Below, in pieces: positions 1 through 8,922 of a stretch of DNA of 64,000 nucleotides. Below the pieces are notes generated by a model, which was not told the origin of the DNA, did no database searches, and was given only the letters and a program-made list of their open reading frames with translations. How positions within the stretch are numbered: the stretch's first letter is position 1; each line of letters begins with the position of its first letter. The stretch is from Labilibacter marinus (GTDB lineage: Bacteria > Bacteroidota > Bacteroidia > Bacteroidales > Marinilabiliaceae), in the NCBI RefSeq assembly GCF_001659685.2, contig NZ_LXYE02000006.1, positions 1 to 64,000 on the forward strand. The letters run 5' to 3'. The position numbers were made by a program, and so were the translations under genes.

Positions 1-624
1 ACCAGACCAAATGGTATCATTTTTTCTGAAAGCGATGCAAAGATAGAGCTTCTTTTTCATTATGCAATAGGTGAGCGTTTTTTTTGTATTCTTTTCGTTG
101 CGTACGAAAGGGTGTGCGTCAATACTAGTCTGCAATACAGTTGTTTATGGTGTGATAAAAAAGTGCATTTTTTTTATCTTTTTTTTAAGAGGATTAATGA
201 AGGAATCAATTGAGGTAAGAATAGGATAATTATTCTTGATTTTTTTTCTGTTAGTAAGGACACTTATTGGCGATTAAATAATCTTGAAAAGATCATATTT
301 TTAATATGAACGGTTTTCATTTTTCTCCTAGGTATAAGTTTTATTGCTGTAGAATAAAATAGGAAAGATTAGTGTTAGAAATACAGACCATTTGTTTAAA
401 ACAATTTTCAATTAAAAAAGAGATGAATTAAAATTCTAGTCGAAACCTTTTTGTTAATCGATCTGTCACTTTGTAATATGTCTTATATAAGTTATAGGTT
501 AGTTTATGATTGATGTTGTTTGAATATGTGCAATGCAATCAATAAGTTGTTTAAAGAGCTTTATTTTGCACTAAGTGAAAGAAGATAGCACTTGCATGCT
601 GGTTGCTGGTATTAGGGCACAAAA
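1..624. other. AT-rich intergenic region at left edge
   Basis: No convincing gene is visible in this stretch. It holds a leftward promoter near its left end (38-67) and a short AT hairpin at 293-309 (TCATATT / AATATGA). The rest is AT-rich with no recognisable coding or RNA structure. Confidence 0.6.
38..67 (-). promoter_or_regulatory. Leftward promoter for a gene beyond the left edge
   Basis: Read on the minus strand, TTG (67-65), a 19-nt spacer and TATCTTTG (45-38) match the Bacteroidota sigma-70-type promoter layout TTG-N19-TAnnTTTG. The expected start of transcription is near position 33. An ATG at 20-18 could begin a leftward gene of which only the first codons are in the window. The gene cannot be identified. 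Confidence 0.55.
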
Positions 625-657
625 AAAGGCTAAACCCAAATATTGAGTTTAGCCTTT
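625..657 (-). terminator. Intrinsic terminator of pyk
   Basis: An 11-bp stem (AAAGGCTAAAC / GTTTAGCCTTT) with an 11-nt loop lies just past the pyk stop codon. An A-run at 621-627 gives the U-tract on the minus strand. Confidence 0.8.
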
Positions 658-679
658 ATATAATTTTCTCTTGGGTAAA

Positions 680-2119
680 TTATTTACCTAGAGCTTCAGT
701 TGTTTTTTTAAGAAGATTTTCAACTGTTACAATCTCAAGGAAAGAAGTTCCGTTACCAATTCCAAAGCTACTACCTAAGTATGCAACTTGGTCTTGATCT
801 GTAAGAATATCTTTTTTCTTAAGTTTGTTCAAAGTTTTAATTAAAATCTCTTCTTTAGAACCACCTTTTTCCATAATACGTGGAGAAACACCATAAGAAA
901 GACTTAACTCTCTTGCTGTTCTAGCATTGTAAGATAATGCGTAAATAGGAGTTCTACCGCGGAAAGCAGCTAAATAGCGAGCAGTTCTTCCAGAAAAGCT
1001 ATCAGTAAGAATCGCTTTAATATTTAAATCATCAGAAGCTTTAACGGCAGTATCTGCTAAATAAGCAGTTCTACTTTTTGACATGTCTGATACTGGAATA
1101 TCGTTACGGTTATCTTTAGCATCTTCTACTTCACCAGCGATAGAAGCCATTGTTTGAACCGCTTCAACACCATAATCACCATAAGCAGTTTCACCACTTA
1201 ACATGATAGCATCAGTACGATAGTAAATTGCATTTGCAACATCAGTTACCTCAGCACGTGTTGGACGAGGATTCTTAATCATTGTGTGTAGCATTTGAGT
1301 AGCTACAATAACTGGCTTCTTGCGAACAACACACTTTCTGATTAATGAACGCTGGATTCCAGGAATTTTTTCCTGAGCAATTTCAATACCCATGTCACCA
1401 CGAGCAATCATTACACCATAAACACATTCGATAATCTCGTCGATATTATCAACACCTTCTTGGTTCTCAATTTTAGCAATGATTTTTGCAGGACACTCAA
1501 GACGATCTAATTCAGCTTGAACATCAGCAACATCACCTGCATGTCTTACAAATGAGTGAGCGATAAAGTCGATTCCTTGCTCTGCAGCGTATCCGATAAA
1601 TGTAATATCTTTCTCTGTAAGAGAAGGTAAGTTGATACGGACTCCAGGAACGTTAACACTTTTCTTACCACCGATTTCACCATCATTTTCAACAGTACAT
1701 AATAAGTGATCGTCATTTTTCTCAACCACTTTAAGCGCTGTCTCTCCATCATCAATTAAGATATCGCCACCTACTGACATATCTTTTACAAAGTCTTCGT
1801 ATGATACACAAATACACTCTGCTGTTGATTTTGTTTCTGGTGATCCTTTCACCATTAAAGTATCGCCTTTGGCTACTAAAATTTTGTTTCCATCTTCAGT
1901 AGCAGTAGTACGAATTTCAGGACCTTTAGTGTCTACTAAAAGTGCCACCTTTTCAGAGATAGAGCGAACTGTGCTAACTACTCTGCAAAGTCCTTCGTAA
2001 TCCATGTGAGCAGTGTTCAATCTCACTACGTTTACGCCTGACTTAATCAGCTTTCTTACGTACTCTTCGTCACACTTCATGTCTGACACGGTAGCGACAA
2101 TTTTTGTAAATTTTTTCAT
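680..2119 (-). CDS. pyk: Pyruvate kinase
   Basis: Glycolytic enzyme converting phosphoenolpyruvate and ADP to pyruvate and ATP in the cytoplasm. The 479-aa product has the usual family length. Visible motifs are DTKGPEIRT near residue 64, AKIENQEG near 216 with the catalytic Lys, ARGDMG near 240 with metal and substrate ligands, ATQML, the PTRAEVTDVANA helix near 287, and LSGETA. The C-terminal third is the alpha/beta domain that carries effector sites in some family members. I chose the ATG at 2119; a TTG directly upstream would add one Met-like codon but is less likely. The N-terminal motif reads RLNTAH where many family members have RxNFSH. aroQ lies 46 bp upstream, so the two are probably co-transcribed. 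Confidence 0.97.
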   Translation of the reverse strand: MKKFTKIVATVSDMKCDEEYVRKLIKSGVNVVRLNTAHMDYEGLCRVVSTVRSISEKVALLVDTKGPEIRTTATEDGNKILVAKGDTLMVKGSPETKSTAECICVSYEDFVKDMSVGGDILIDDGETALKVVEKNDDHLLCTVENDGEIGGKKSVNVPGVRINLPSLTEKDITFIGYAAEQGIDFIAHSFVRHAGDVADVQAELDRLECPAKIIAKIENQEGVDNIDEIIECVYGVMIARGDMGIEIAQEKIPGIQRSLIRKCVVRKKPVIVATQMLHTMIKNPRPTRAEVTDVANAIYYRTDAIMLSGETAYGDYGVEAVQTMASIAGEVEDAKDNRNDIPVSDMSKSRTAYLADTAVKASDDLNIKAILTDSFSGRTARYLAAFRGRTPIYALSYNARTARELSLSYGVSPRIMEKGGSKEEILIKTLNKLKKKDILTDQDQVAYLGSSFGIGNGTSFLEIVTVENLLKKTTEALGK

Positions 2120-2165
2120 CAACTAATTATTTATTTCAAATTTTCTTACTGGGCAAAAAATATCT

Positions 2166-2591
2166 TTATTTCTTTTTATTAATAAAAGCCTCAATTCCTA
2201 ATCGGTACGAATCCAAGCCAAAACCTGCAATAGTACCTATGCAAACAGGAGATAAAAAAGAATGATGTCTAAAAGACTCTCGTTTATGTGTATTAGAAAT
2301 ATGTACTTCGATAACGGGAGTATTAATGCCAGAAATGGCATCGGCAAGGGCAACTGAAGTATGCGTGTAAGCTCCAGCATTAAAAACAACGCCATCATAG
2401 CTAAATCCTACTTCATGAAGTTTGTCTACTAGTGCTCCTTCACTGTTAGATTGAAAATATAGTAGTTCTATATCACTAAATCTACTTACTAATTCAGAAA
2501 AATAACTTTCAAATGTTTGATCTCCGTAAATACTTATCTCTCTCTTGCCGAGAAGATTAAGGTTAGGACCATTTAAAACTAAAAGCTTCAT
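2166..2591 (-). CDS. aroQ: 3-dehydroquinate dehydratase, type II
   Basis: Third step of the shikimate pathway, converting 3-dehydroquinate to 3-dehydroshikimate. At 141 aa it has the length of the small dodecameric type II enzyme. Visible motifs are NGPNLNLLGKRE (residues 7-18), the catalytic Tyr22 in IYGDQT, NAGAYTH (71-77) and the catalytic His97 in EVHISN, followed by Arg104. It is the first gene of a likely aroQ-pyk operon, driven by a -7 box at 2661-2654. xerD is transcribed divergently across a 0.7-kb gap. Confidence 0.97.
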   Translation of the reverse strand: MKLLVLNGPNLNLLGKREISIYGDQTFESYFSELVSRFSDIELLYFQSNSEGALVDKLHEVGFSYDGVVFNAGAYTHTSVALADAISGINTPVIEVHISNTHKRESFRHHSFLSPVCIGTIAGFGLDSYRLGIEAFINKKK

Positions 2592-3305
2592 TATTTAAAT
2601 TAAATTGTACTGTTCGTACTTCTTCCCCTCTTGTCCTTGTTTTTAACAGGCAACAAAGGTATTGAAAACTTATTTGAAATTAAACTCAAATTAAGCCCAA
2701 ATATTAAAAACCATGACATTTATAATTATTTGTAGTTAGTCTAGATATGGTTCATGCTAATTATTTTAAGATATGCAGTGCTTAAGTGTTACATTATTAG
2801 AGGTATGTAGCTTTGGTGGCAGCTTTGTGTTAATAGAGGAATGTTTAGAAACATTCACATTTTTTAACTTAACATTTATGAGAATAGGAAATGTAGTAAT
2901 GATTAAACCTTGGTGGGAATGAAAACTATTTTTCATCATTAAATATATGCCTTAAGTAATGTTATTATTAAATAGAGCAAGTTGTGATAAGTGATAAATT
3001 GAAGTTTATGATTTGATAAAACAACTTGGAAAAGTCATAAAATGATAAGGTGGAATAGTGTTCACTATTTTTTTTATATGACAGGTAATGACTCTTGTTA
3101 AATGGCTTGTTTTGTTGTAAGGTTCATATATACAATTATATGGGTGTTATTCATAGTTAATTTAAACTATTGTTATGCATGGTTGAATTTTATTGTGAAT
3201 CATTGTTTTTTTTACATAAAAAACATGAAATTAAACTTGACTCTATAAATTTATATATCTATATTTACTAGATATTGCATTATACATTAATTTAATACTA
3301 TTAGT
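2592..3305. other. Divergent intergenic region between aroQ and xerD
   Basis: A 714-bp AT-rich spacer without a credible gene. It contains the leftward -7 box for aroQ. I see no full promoter consensus for xerD, no tRNA and no strong hairpin. The length is unusual for this otherwise compact window. Confidence 0.6.
2654..2661 (-). promoter_or_regulatory. -7 box of the aroQ-pyk promoter
   Basis: TACCTTTG on the minus strand matches TAnnTTTG. The implied leader before the aroQ ATG is about 55-60 nt. The nearest upstream TTTG is 24 nt away, longer than the usual spacer of about 19 nt, so the -33 part is uncertain. Confidence 0.5.
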
Positions 3306-4205
3306 ATGATTTGGGAATCAGAAATTGAAGAATTCAGAGGGTATCTGAAGGTTGAGAAAGGTCTGTCCGATAATTCGATACATGCCTATGTAACCGATTT
3401 AACCAAGTTGGTTCACTTCTTAAAGGAAAAGAATTATGAAGTAGGACCAGAAGGCGTAACTTTAGCTAACCTAAAGGAAATGATGGAGTGGGTGACTGAA
3501 AAGGGCATTAGTCCTCGTACTCAAGCTAGAATTATTAGCGGAATCAAATCTTTTTATAAGTTTTTATTGATTGAAGAAAAAATTGATAGAGACCCAACGG
3601 CTTTACTTGAGTCACCTAAAATTGGAAGAAAATTACCAGAAATTTTATCGGTAGAAGAAATTGATAGCATCATTAATGCTATTGATACTAAAAAACCAGA
3701 AGGGCAAAGAAATAAAGCCATTTTAGAAACTTTGTATAGTTGTGGTTTAAGAGTTTCTGAATTAATTGAGCTTAAGATTTCAAACTTATTTTTTGAGTCT
3801 GGTTTTATTAAAATTGAAGGAAAAGGAAATAAAGAGCGTTTGGTACCGATCAGTACTAAGGCTATTAAAGAGATTAACCTTTACTTGAGTGAGTACAGAA
3901 GAAATTTAAAAATTCATGTGGATAGTGAAGATATCTTATTCTTAAACAGAAGAGGTAAAAAATTATCTCGTGTAATGATCTTTACTATTATCAAAAATTT
4001 AGTTGCAAAGATTGGTATGGAGAAAAATGTGAGTCCACATACTTTCCGTCATTCGTTTGCTACGCATTTAATTGATGGTGGTGCTAACTTACGTGCTGTG
4101 CAAGAAATGTTAGGTCACGAATCTATTATTACAACTGAAATTTATACTCACTTAGATAAAGAGTATTTAAAAAATACAATGATTCAATTTCATCCAAGAT
4201 CGTAA
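3306..4205 (+). CDS. xerD: Site-specific tyrosine recombinase XerD
   Basis: Resolves chromosome dimers at dif together with a XerC-type partner. The 299-aa product has the family length: an N-terminal SAM-like core-binding domain (about 1-100) and a C-terminal catalytic domain. All six catalytic residues are visible: Arg149 (CGLRVSEL), Lys173 (GKGNKER), His245 and Arg248 (HTFRHSFATH), His271 (LGHES) and the nucleophile Tyr280 (IYTH). There are no phage or integron genes around it, which supports the housekeeping role. A convergent terminator separates it from rsmD. Confidence 0.93.
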   Translation: MIWESEIEEFRGYLKVEKGLSDNSIHAYVTDLTKLVHFLKEKNYEVGPEGVTLANLKEMMEWVTEKGISPRTQARIISGIKSFYKFLLIEEKIDRDPTALLESPKIGRKLPEILSVEEIDSIINAIDTKKPEGQRNKAILETLYSCGLRVSELIELKISNLFFESGFIKIEGKGNKERLVPISTKAIKEINLYLSEYRRNLKIHVDSEDILFLNRRGKKLSRVMIFTIIKNLVAKIGMEKNVSPHTFRHSFATHLIDGGANLRAVQEMLGHESIITTEIYTHLDKEYLKNTMIQFHPRS

Positions 4206-4223
4206 TTGAATTTTAATAAAAAT

Positions 4224-4260
4224 AAAAAGAGGAGATAGTTTAGCAACCACTCCTCTTTTT
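4224..4260. terminator. Bidirectional terminator between xerD and rsmD
   Basis: An 11-bp perfect stem (AAAAAGAGGAG / CTCCTCTTTTT) with a 15-nt loop. A T-run follows on the plus strand and an A-run precedes it, so it can serve both convergent genes. It abuts the rsmD stop codon. Confidence 0.85.
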
Positions 4261-4797
4261 TTATGCCTTAAAGAAAGTAAATATTACTTTTCCGTTTGCT
4301 CTATTCTCAATAAAGTTGGGGTGACTATTGAATGATTCTTTGCCTGAATGTTCAAAGATTAGAAGACCACCTTCATTTAATAATTCATTTTTGATAACCA
4401 GGTCTGGAATTTTTTCTGAACCAACAAGGTCGTATGGAGGATCTGCAAAAATGAGGTCAAACTTTTCGCCAGTTTTCTCTACAAATTTAAAAGCATCACC
4501 ACGTATTACTTTTACAGTATCTTCCAAGTCAAGCTCACTCACAGTTTTTTTTATAAACTTATAATGATTAAAGTTCATTTCAATGCAGGTGACATCAGGT
4601 ACACCTCTGGAAGCAAATTCGTAGCTAATACTACCTGTTCCTCCAAATATGTCCAAAATTTTTAAATCGTCGTAATCAATGGTATTGTTTAAAATGTTGA
4701 AAAGATTTTCTTTGGCAAAATCAGTTGTTGGTCGTGCCTTAAAGCTTTTGGGAGGAGAGAATCGTCTGCCTTTTAATGAGCCGCTTACTATACGCAT
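4261..4797 (-). CDS. rsmD: 16S rRNA (guanine966-N2)-methyltransferase RsmD
   Basis: Methylates G966 of 16S rRNA using S-adenosylmethionine. The 178-aa product shows the family start MRIVSGSLKGRRF, the SAM-binding motif LDIFGGTGSISYE (48-60) and the N6/N2-type catalytic motif DPPY at 119-122. The start codon overlaps the end of the upstream DUF3822 gene by 10 bp, so the two are translationally coupled. This rsmD-DUF3822 pairing recurs in Bacteroidota. Confidence 0.95.
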   Translation of the reverse strand: MRIVSGSLKGRRFSPPKSFKARPTTDFAKENLFNILNNTIDYDDLKILDIFGGTGSISYEFASRGVPDVTCIEMNFNHYKFIKKTVSELDLEDTVKVIRGDAFKFVEKTGEKFDLIFADPPYDLVGSEKIPDLVIKNELLNEGGLLIFEHSGKESFNSHPNFIENRANGKVIFTFFKA

Positions 4798-5636
4798 AAA
4801 GGTATATTAAATAAGTTTAAATGATTTTGAAATGGAATATTTTTAAAAACGCTTGCAAACTTAAAATGGTTCGACTCGTTTTTAATTTCTATTTGTTTGA
4901 TATATGTTTTAAGCAAAGAGTATAGTTCGCTCGATCGATTAATGTTGCCACTTACAAAAACTTTGGTTTGTCTCGTATCTAACTTTAGCTGCTCAAATAC
5001 AAATAAAGCAAAATATAAAAACTCTTTGCTGTTTTGATATTTAAATGAGTTGTGCATTCTTAAATTGTTGGCAGAAGTAACAATTATATCAAAGTAAGAT
5101 GGTTGAATATTAATATGTACGTGGTTTGCAGACTGATTGGCAGAAGTACTTAGTAAAGCTGTTTCGATAAATGAAGTAGCTTGACAAAAGTATTTTATGT
5201 TTTTATAGTACTTATCTAAAATTTGAGTTAGTTCAACAGGTGCAGAGAAACAACAAACCGAATCTGCCATCTTAACCTTATTGCTAAATACTTGTTGATT
5301 ATCTTCTTGTTTAGAAAAGCAAAATTGTAAGTACTCGCTTTTCATCTCTTCGTTATATAAAGCTTGTGGAATCAGCGAATACTCTAAAGTATTATATAAA
5401 ACAAATACCTTTTGGTAGGGGTAAACTAATAAGTCATTACTGGCAAGTTCGCTTTCTAAGACTGTTAATATATTTTCATTAAAGTTTAGCGGACGATGCT
5501 CAAATAGGATGTATTCATTACTGACAGGGTCGAGTACACAAAAAGAAAATCCATCCAGTTGCAACTGGATGGATAAAAAATATGATGTTGTAATATTTAT
5601 ATCGAAACTAGGGTCGATAACAGAAAGTTTGTTCAT
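4788..5636 (-). CDS. DUF3822 family protein
   Basis: A 282-aa protein without a signal peptide or membrane segment. The N-terminal pattern (an Asp-rich start, then SYFLSIQL and GFSFCVLD) and the link to rsmD match DUF3822, a Bacteroidota-specific family. From memory of the family, an actin-like ATPase/PilM-type fold has been proposed, but no clear nucleotide-binding motif can be read here. It overlaps rsmD by 10 bp and follows a 209-aa anchored protein by 12 bp, so the three form one operon. The function is unknown. Confidence 0.8.
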   Translation of the reverse strand: MNKLSVIDPSFDINITTSYFLSIQLQLDGFSFCVLDPVSNEYILFEHRPLNFNENILTVLESELASNDLLVYPYQKVFVLYNTLEYSLIPQALYNEEMKSEYLQFCFSKQEDNQQVFSNKVKMADSVCCFSAPVELTQILDKYYKNIKYFCQATSFIETALLSTSANQSANHVHINIQPSYFDIIVTSANNLRMHNSFKYQNSKEFLYFALFVFEQLKLDTRQTKVFVSGNINRSSELYSLLKTYIKQIEIKNESNHFKFASVFKNIPFQNHLNLFNIPLCV

Positions 5637-5648
5637 AAACTAAACAAA

Positions 5649-6278
5649 TTATTCCCAGTTACCACCATTGTTATTTGTTTCTGTAAGCGAACCAACTTTA
5701 ATTCCAGGATATCTTTCTAATTTTAAAGTTTTGTCACTTAGGTTGTCAATTTCTTGTTGCTCAAGACCGTTAAGGTAAACGTTGTTGTGAACTTTAGCTT
5801 CAAATACTTGTACTTTTACACCTGATCCAGTTTCAACAATACCAGCACCCATAGCAAAAACTTCATCCTCAGTATATGGGATATAACGTAATGAGTCGAT
5901 GTAATACTCTTTTCCGAATAATGAATCAAGTACGCTTACTAAAATAGTATCACGCTTAATTAATCCTACCTTTAGGGCTTTTTCTTCAGTCCAACCTTCT
6001 TCTAATAAACTATCAGAAAGACTACCTTCTTTTTTAACCAACTTTAATGAATCATGCTTAACGAAATCGATCAAAGTATCAAAACTACCAGTAAATTTGT
6101 CATAAAGTGATTTATAGGCAACCTGTGCAGTTCTAATGTCTTTTAAGTTTTCAATAACTGCATCGCTACGTAACTTATGTTCTTTGTTAAATTTAATAGG
6201 TCTTTGAATACTATCAACACATAGGTAACCAAGGCCGATTATTAGGATAACAAGTACAATTTGAATTACTGTTTTCAT
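5649..6278 (-). CDS. Membrane-anchored protein of unknown function
   Basis: A 209-aa protein with one N-terminal hydrophobic helix (about residues 5-22, VIQIVLVILIIGLGYLCV) and a polar, helical, probably periplasmic remainder rich in Lys, Asp and Ser. It contains the stretch IRTAQVAYKSLYDKFTGSFD near residue 48, which looks like the conserved core of this Bacteroidota family and resembles the post-helix region of type II pseudopilins. It lacks a prepilin peptidase cleavage motif. It heads the operon with DUF3822 and rsmD. A -7-like box TAAATTTG lies at 6318-6311 on the minus strand. No enzyme motif is visible. Confidence 0.75.
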   Translation of the reverse strand: MKTVIQIVLVILIIGLGYLCVDSIQRPIKFNKEHKLRSDAVIENLKDIRTAQVAYKSLYDKFTGSFDTLIDFVKHDSLKLVKKEGSLSDSLLEEGWTEEKALKVGLIKRDTILVSVLDSLFGKEYYIDSLRYIPYTEDEVFAMGAGIVETGSGVKVQVFEAKVHNNVYLNGLEQQEIDNLSDKTLKLERYPGIKVGSLTETNNNGGNWE

Positions 6279-6366
6279 TATTAATGGATTTTTGTATTAG
6301 TTTGAATGCACAAATTTAAAAAAAAAATCAAATTTTGGATTTTCATTTGCTTATTTTATAAAAATA

Positions 6367-7788
6367 ATGATAAATAAACATATAGTTGACATAATAAAAG
6401 GGAAGTTTGGGCACGTTCCAACCGCATCTCAGGAGCAGGCTATCGAAAAATTTTCTGAGTTTATATTGGATGAAAAAGATCAACCTGTGTTGTTGATAAA
6501 AGGATATGCAGGTACTGGTAAAACCTCGTTAGTGAGTTCTTTTGTTCAGGCCATAGCCGAGCTTAATTTTAAACAAATTTTAATGGCTCCAACGGGAAGG
6601 GCTGCTAAAGTATTCTCGGGTTATGCCAAACATCCTGCACATACCGTGCATAAAATTATTTATAGACAAAAATCGGCCAATGATGGCTTTGGTGCTTTTA
6701 ATATTAGTAAGAATCTTAAACCAGACACTATTTTCTTTGTGGATGAAGCTTCTATGATAGCTGGTTTCTCAGGAGAGTACTCTAGTTTTGGAACAGGAAA
6801 CTTATTGGAGGATTTATTAAATTTTGTTTTTGAAGGAAATAACTGTCGTTTGGTATTAATTGGCGACTCAGCTCAGCTTCCTCCAGTAGGCAATTCTGAA
6901 AGTCCTGCTTTAGATAAAGATACTTTAGCATATTATTCAACTACAGTAACGGAATGCTTCCTTTCTGATGTGGTTCGACAGTCTGATGAAAGTGGAATAC
7001 TATCTTGCTCGTCTGATTTAAGGTTTGATATTGAATCTAGCGATATTTTTGATGATTTACCTAAGTTGGATGTAGAGCATTATTCAGATGTGAATAGATT
7101 GACAGGAGAGGAGCTGATAGAAGCTATTAATGTATCGTATGATACCGTTGGTATGGATGAGACATTGATCGTTAATAGATCGAACAAAAGAACCAACTTA
7201 TATAATAAAGGCATTAGAGCTAGTGTTCTGTATAAAGAGGAGGAATTAACGGTTGGCGATATTTTATTGGTGGTAAAGAATAACTACCATTGGTTAAAGA
7301 ATAATAAAGAGGTTGATTTTATTGCCAATGGTGATATTGCTGAGGTAGTTAGGATTAGAGGTTATGAGGAGCTATATGGACGGAGATTTGTTAACTGTGT
7401 GATTAGGTTAGTGGACTATAGAGAGTTAGAGGTGGATGTTAAACTGATGATGGATGCTTTGAGTTTGGATACGCCTGGTTTGTCGCAAAAGGAGCAAGAA
7501 ACGTTTTTTTATGAGGTAATGGAAGACTATGCGGAATTATCTCCCAAAAGAAAGCAATATGAGGCGGTTAAAAATAATGAGTATTATAATGCCTTGCAGG
7601 TAAAGTTTGCTTATGCCATGACTTGTCATAAAGCGCAAGGTGGGCAATGGAAAAACGTTTTTGTAGATCCAGGCTTTGTTCCTGATGAAAATATTAACAG
7701 AGATTATTATAGATGGCTTTACACAGCTTTTACAAGGTGTACGGAAAAATTATATCTGGTAAATTTTAAAGATGAGTATTTTGAATGA
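6367..7788 (+). CDS. RecD-like superfamily 1 DNA helicase
   Basis: ATP-dependent helicase of the RecD/Pif1 group of SF1, probably acting in DNA repair. In its 473 aa I see Walker A GYAGTGKT (46-53), the motif Ia region APTGRAAK (74-81), Walker B FVDEASM (124-130), motif III GDSAQLPP (166-173), motif V CHKAQGGQW (about 420) and motif VI TAFTRC (about 453). It lacks RecBCD-specific domains and an N-terminal nuclease, so it is a stand-alone helicase. It is divergent from the rsmD cluster across 88 bp and seems monocistronic. Confidence 0.88.
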   Translation: MINKHIVDIIKGKFGHVPTASQEQAIEKFSEFILDEKDQPVLLIKGYAGTGKTSLVSSFVQAIAELNFKQILMAPTGRAAKVFSGYAKHPAHTVHKIIYRQKSANDGFGAFNISKNLKPDTIFFVDEASMIAGFSGEYSSFGTGNLLEDLLNFVFEGNNCRLVLIGDSAQLPPVGNSESPALDKDTLAYYSTTVTECFLSDVVRQSDESGILSCSSDLRFDIESSDIFDDLPKLDVEHYSDVNRLTGEELIEAINVSYDTVGMDETLIVNRSNKRTNLYNKGIRASVLYKEEELTVGDILLVVKNNYHWLKNNKEVDFIANGDIAEVVRIRGYEELYGRRFVNCVIRLVDYRELEVDVKLMMDALSLDTPGLSQKEQETFFYEVMEDYAELSPKRKQYEAVKNNEYYNALQVKFAYAMTCHKAQGGQWKNVFVDPGFVPDENINRDYYRWLYTAFTRCTEKLYLVNFKDEYFE

Positions 7789-7791
7789 AAA

Positions 7792-7820
7792 AGCCCACGA
7801 AAGGATAGTTTTCGCGGGCT
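7792..7820 (+). terminator. Probable terminator of the helicase gene
   Basis: A stem of 11 positions with one A/C mismatch (AGCCCACGAAA / TTTCGCGGGCT) and a 7-nt loop, 4 bp after the stop codon. The following tract (GTTGTTT) is only moderately T-rich. Confidence 0.5.
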
Positions 7821-7883
7821 GTTGTTTCAGATATAAATTCAAATTTCGAAGTTGTATGAAGTATTGACAACGTTCAGAAGGAA

Positions 7884-8777
7884 TTAGTTTTTAGTTATGG
7901 TTGTGGATATTGTGCTATTTAGTTTCATAGGTATGTTAATGTCTTCTCCATTTTGAGGGTTTTTCATACTCATAGTCATATCCATCAATTGTTTGATGCT
8001 CGAAGATGTTGCCATACCATCCTTTTTATTTATTTCAAAAGTACCATTTTGGTTACCAGTTGCTTTAATGTCCATTTTCATACCATTCTGAGTAATGGGT
8101 TCTTCAGGGGCAAAGCTAATATCAGAGGCCAGATTTAAGTTTACTACATTTCCATTAATTGCTGAAACCGTATACTTGCTGGCTATCTCCATATCAAACA
8201 TTTCGTTTAATTTTATAGAATTAGTATAGCTGTCACCTTTTGCTACTTTTTCTTTTGGAAGGTACGAGAAGGCTGCAGCCAATGTACTTTCGTTAGCCAT
8301 ATTTTTAATCATACCACCAACTTGAGGGTTATTACTAGAAATAGAATTCATCATTTCACTGAGTCCTGTAATGTTTGAAATAGTACCATTAGGAGAAACT
8401 TCAAAACGGATTTTAGCTTCTTTCATTTTGTTTAATGGTGCAAGTGCAGGGTTTGTGTTTTCTGTGTTCTCTGTATCAAAAGTTGTCTTTTGACCATTCA
8501 TATCCATATCCATTTTTACTTGCACGTAAGCTTGTTCTACTACAAAATTTCCTGTATTTAAAACATCAACAACGGTTAAGTTATGAATCATAGTCATTTT
8601 TTGATCCATATTAATACTTTGCCCCATCATTTGTTGGTTCATCGTATTGTTCATTTCAGTTTGTTGGGTGTATACATCTCCTTTTTTAAGCTTTAATTGA
8701 ATGCTGGTTTTTTGCGCGGTTAAAGCTGTTGCTCCTAAAATAAGAGCGATGCATGTTAGTTGAATTAATTTTCTCAT
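7884..8777 (-). CDS. Secreted DUF6263-like protein
   Basis: A 297-aa exported protein. The signal peptide covers about residues 1-21 (hydrophobic core, then LTAQ). The mature part starts with a Lys-rich strand (LKLKKGDVYTQQTEMNNTM) and is rich in Met, Asn and Thr, with many alternating beta strands. It fits the DUF6263 family of Bacteroidota secreted proteins of unknown function. The partial gene at the right edge of the window (63266) has the same architecture and shares LKKG followed by an aromatic residue and QET/QTEM. A -7 box lies at 8830-8823. No catalytic motif is visible. Confidence 0.7.
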   Translation of the reverse strand: MRKLIQLTCIALILGATALTAQKTSIQLKLKKGDVYTQQTEMNNTMNQQMMGQSINMDQKMTMIHNLTVVDVLNTGNFVVEQAYVQVKMDMDMNGQKTTFDTENTENTNPALAPLNKMKEAKIRFEVSPNGTISNITGLSEMMNSISSNNPQVGGMIKNMANESTLAAAFSYLPKEKVAKGDSYTNSIKLNEMFDMEIASKYTVSAINGNVVNLNLASDISFAPEEPITQNGMKMDIKATGNQNGTFEINKKDGMATSSSIKQLMDMTMSMKNPQNGEDINIPMKLNSTISTTITKN

Positions 8778-8822
8778 GTTATTAATTATTTAGTTATAGA
8801 AGTTGATAATCGTCTTTTGTAG

Positions 8823-8830
8823 CAAAAATA
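8823..8830 (-). promoter_or_regulatory. -7 box of the DUF6263 gene
   Basis: TATTTTTG on the minus strand matches TAnnTTTG, giving a leader of about 40-45 nt. A TTG lies 24 nt further upstream, longer than the ideal spacer. Confidence 0.45.
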
Positions 8831-8869
8831 ATTTATTAAATGTAATAGTTTTATCAAGGGAATAAAAAA

Positions 8870-8899
8870 AAGAGGCTAACCTGTATAGGAAAGCCTCTT
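8870..8899 (-). terminator. Terminator of the rfbD-mutase unit
   Basis: An 8-bp stem (AAGAGGCT / AGCCTCTT) with a 14-nt loop and an A-rich run at 8861-8871 that gives the U-tract on the minus strand. It lies 24 bp beyond the phospho-sugar mutase stop codon. Confidence 0.75.
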
Positions 8900-8922
8900 A
8901 ATATCATTAACAAATGTTATTA

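Noticed and set aside
603-797. 64-codon plus-strand frame
   Set aside because: It runs across the pyk terminator and antisense to the pyk 3' end; no protein features.
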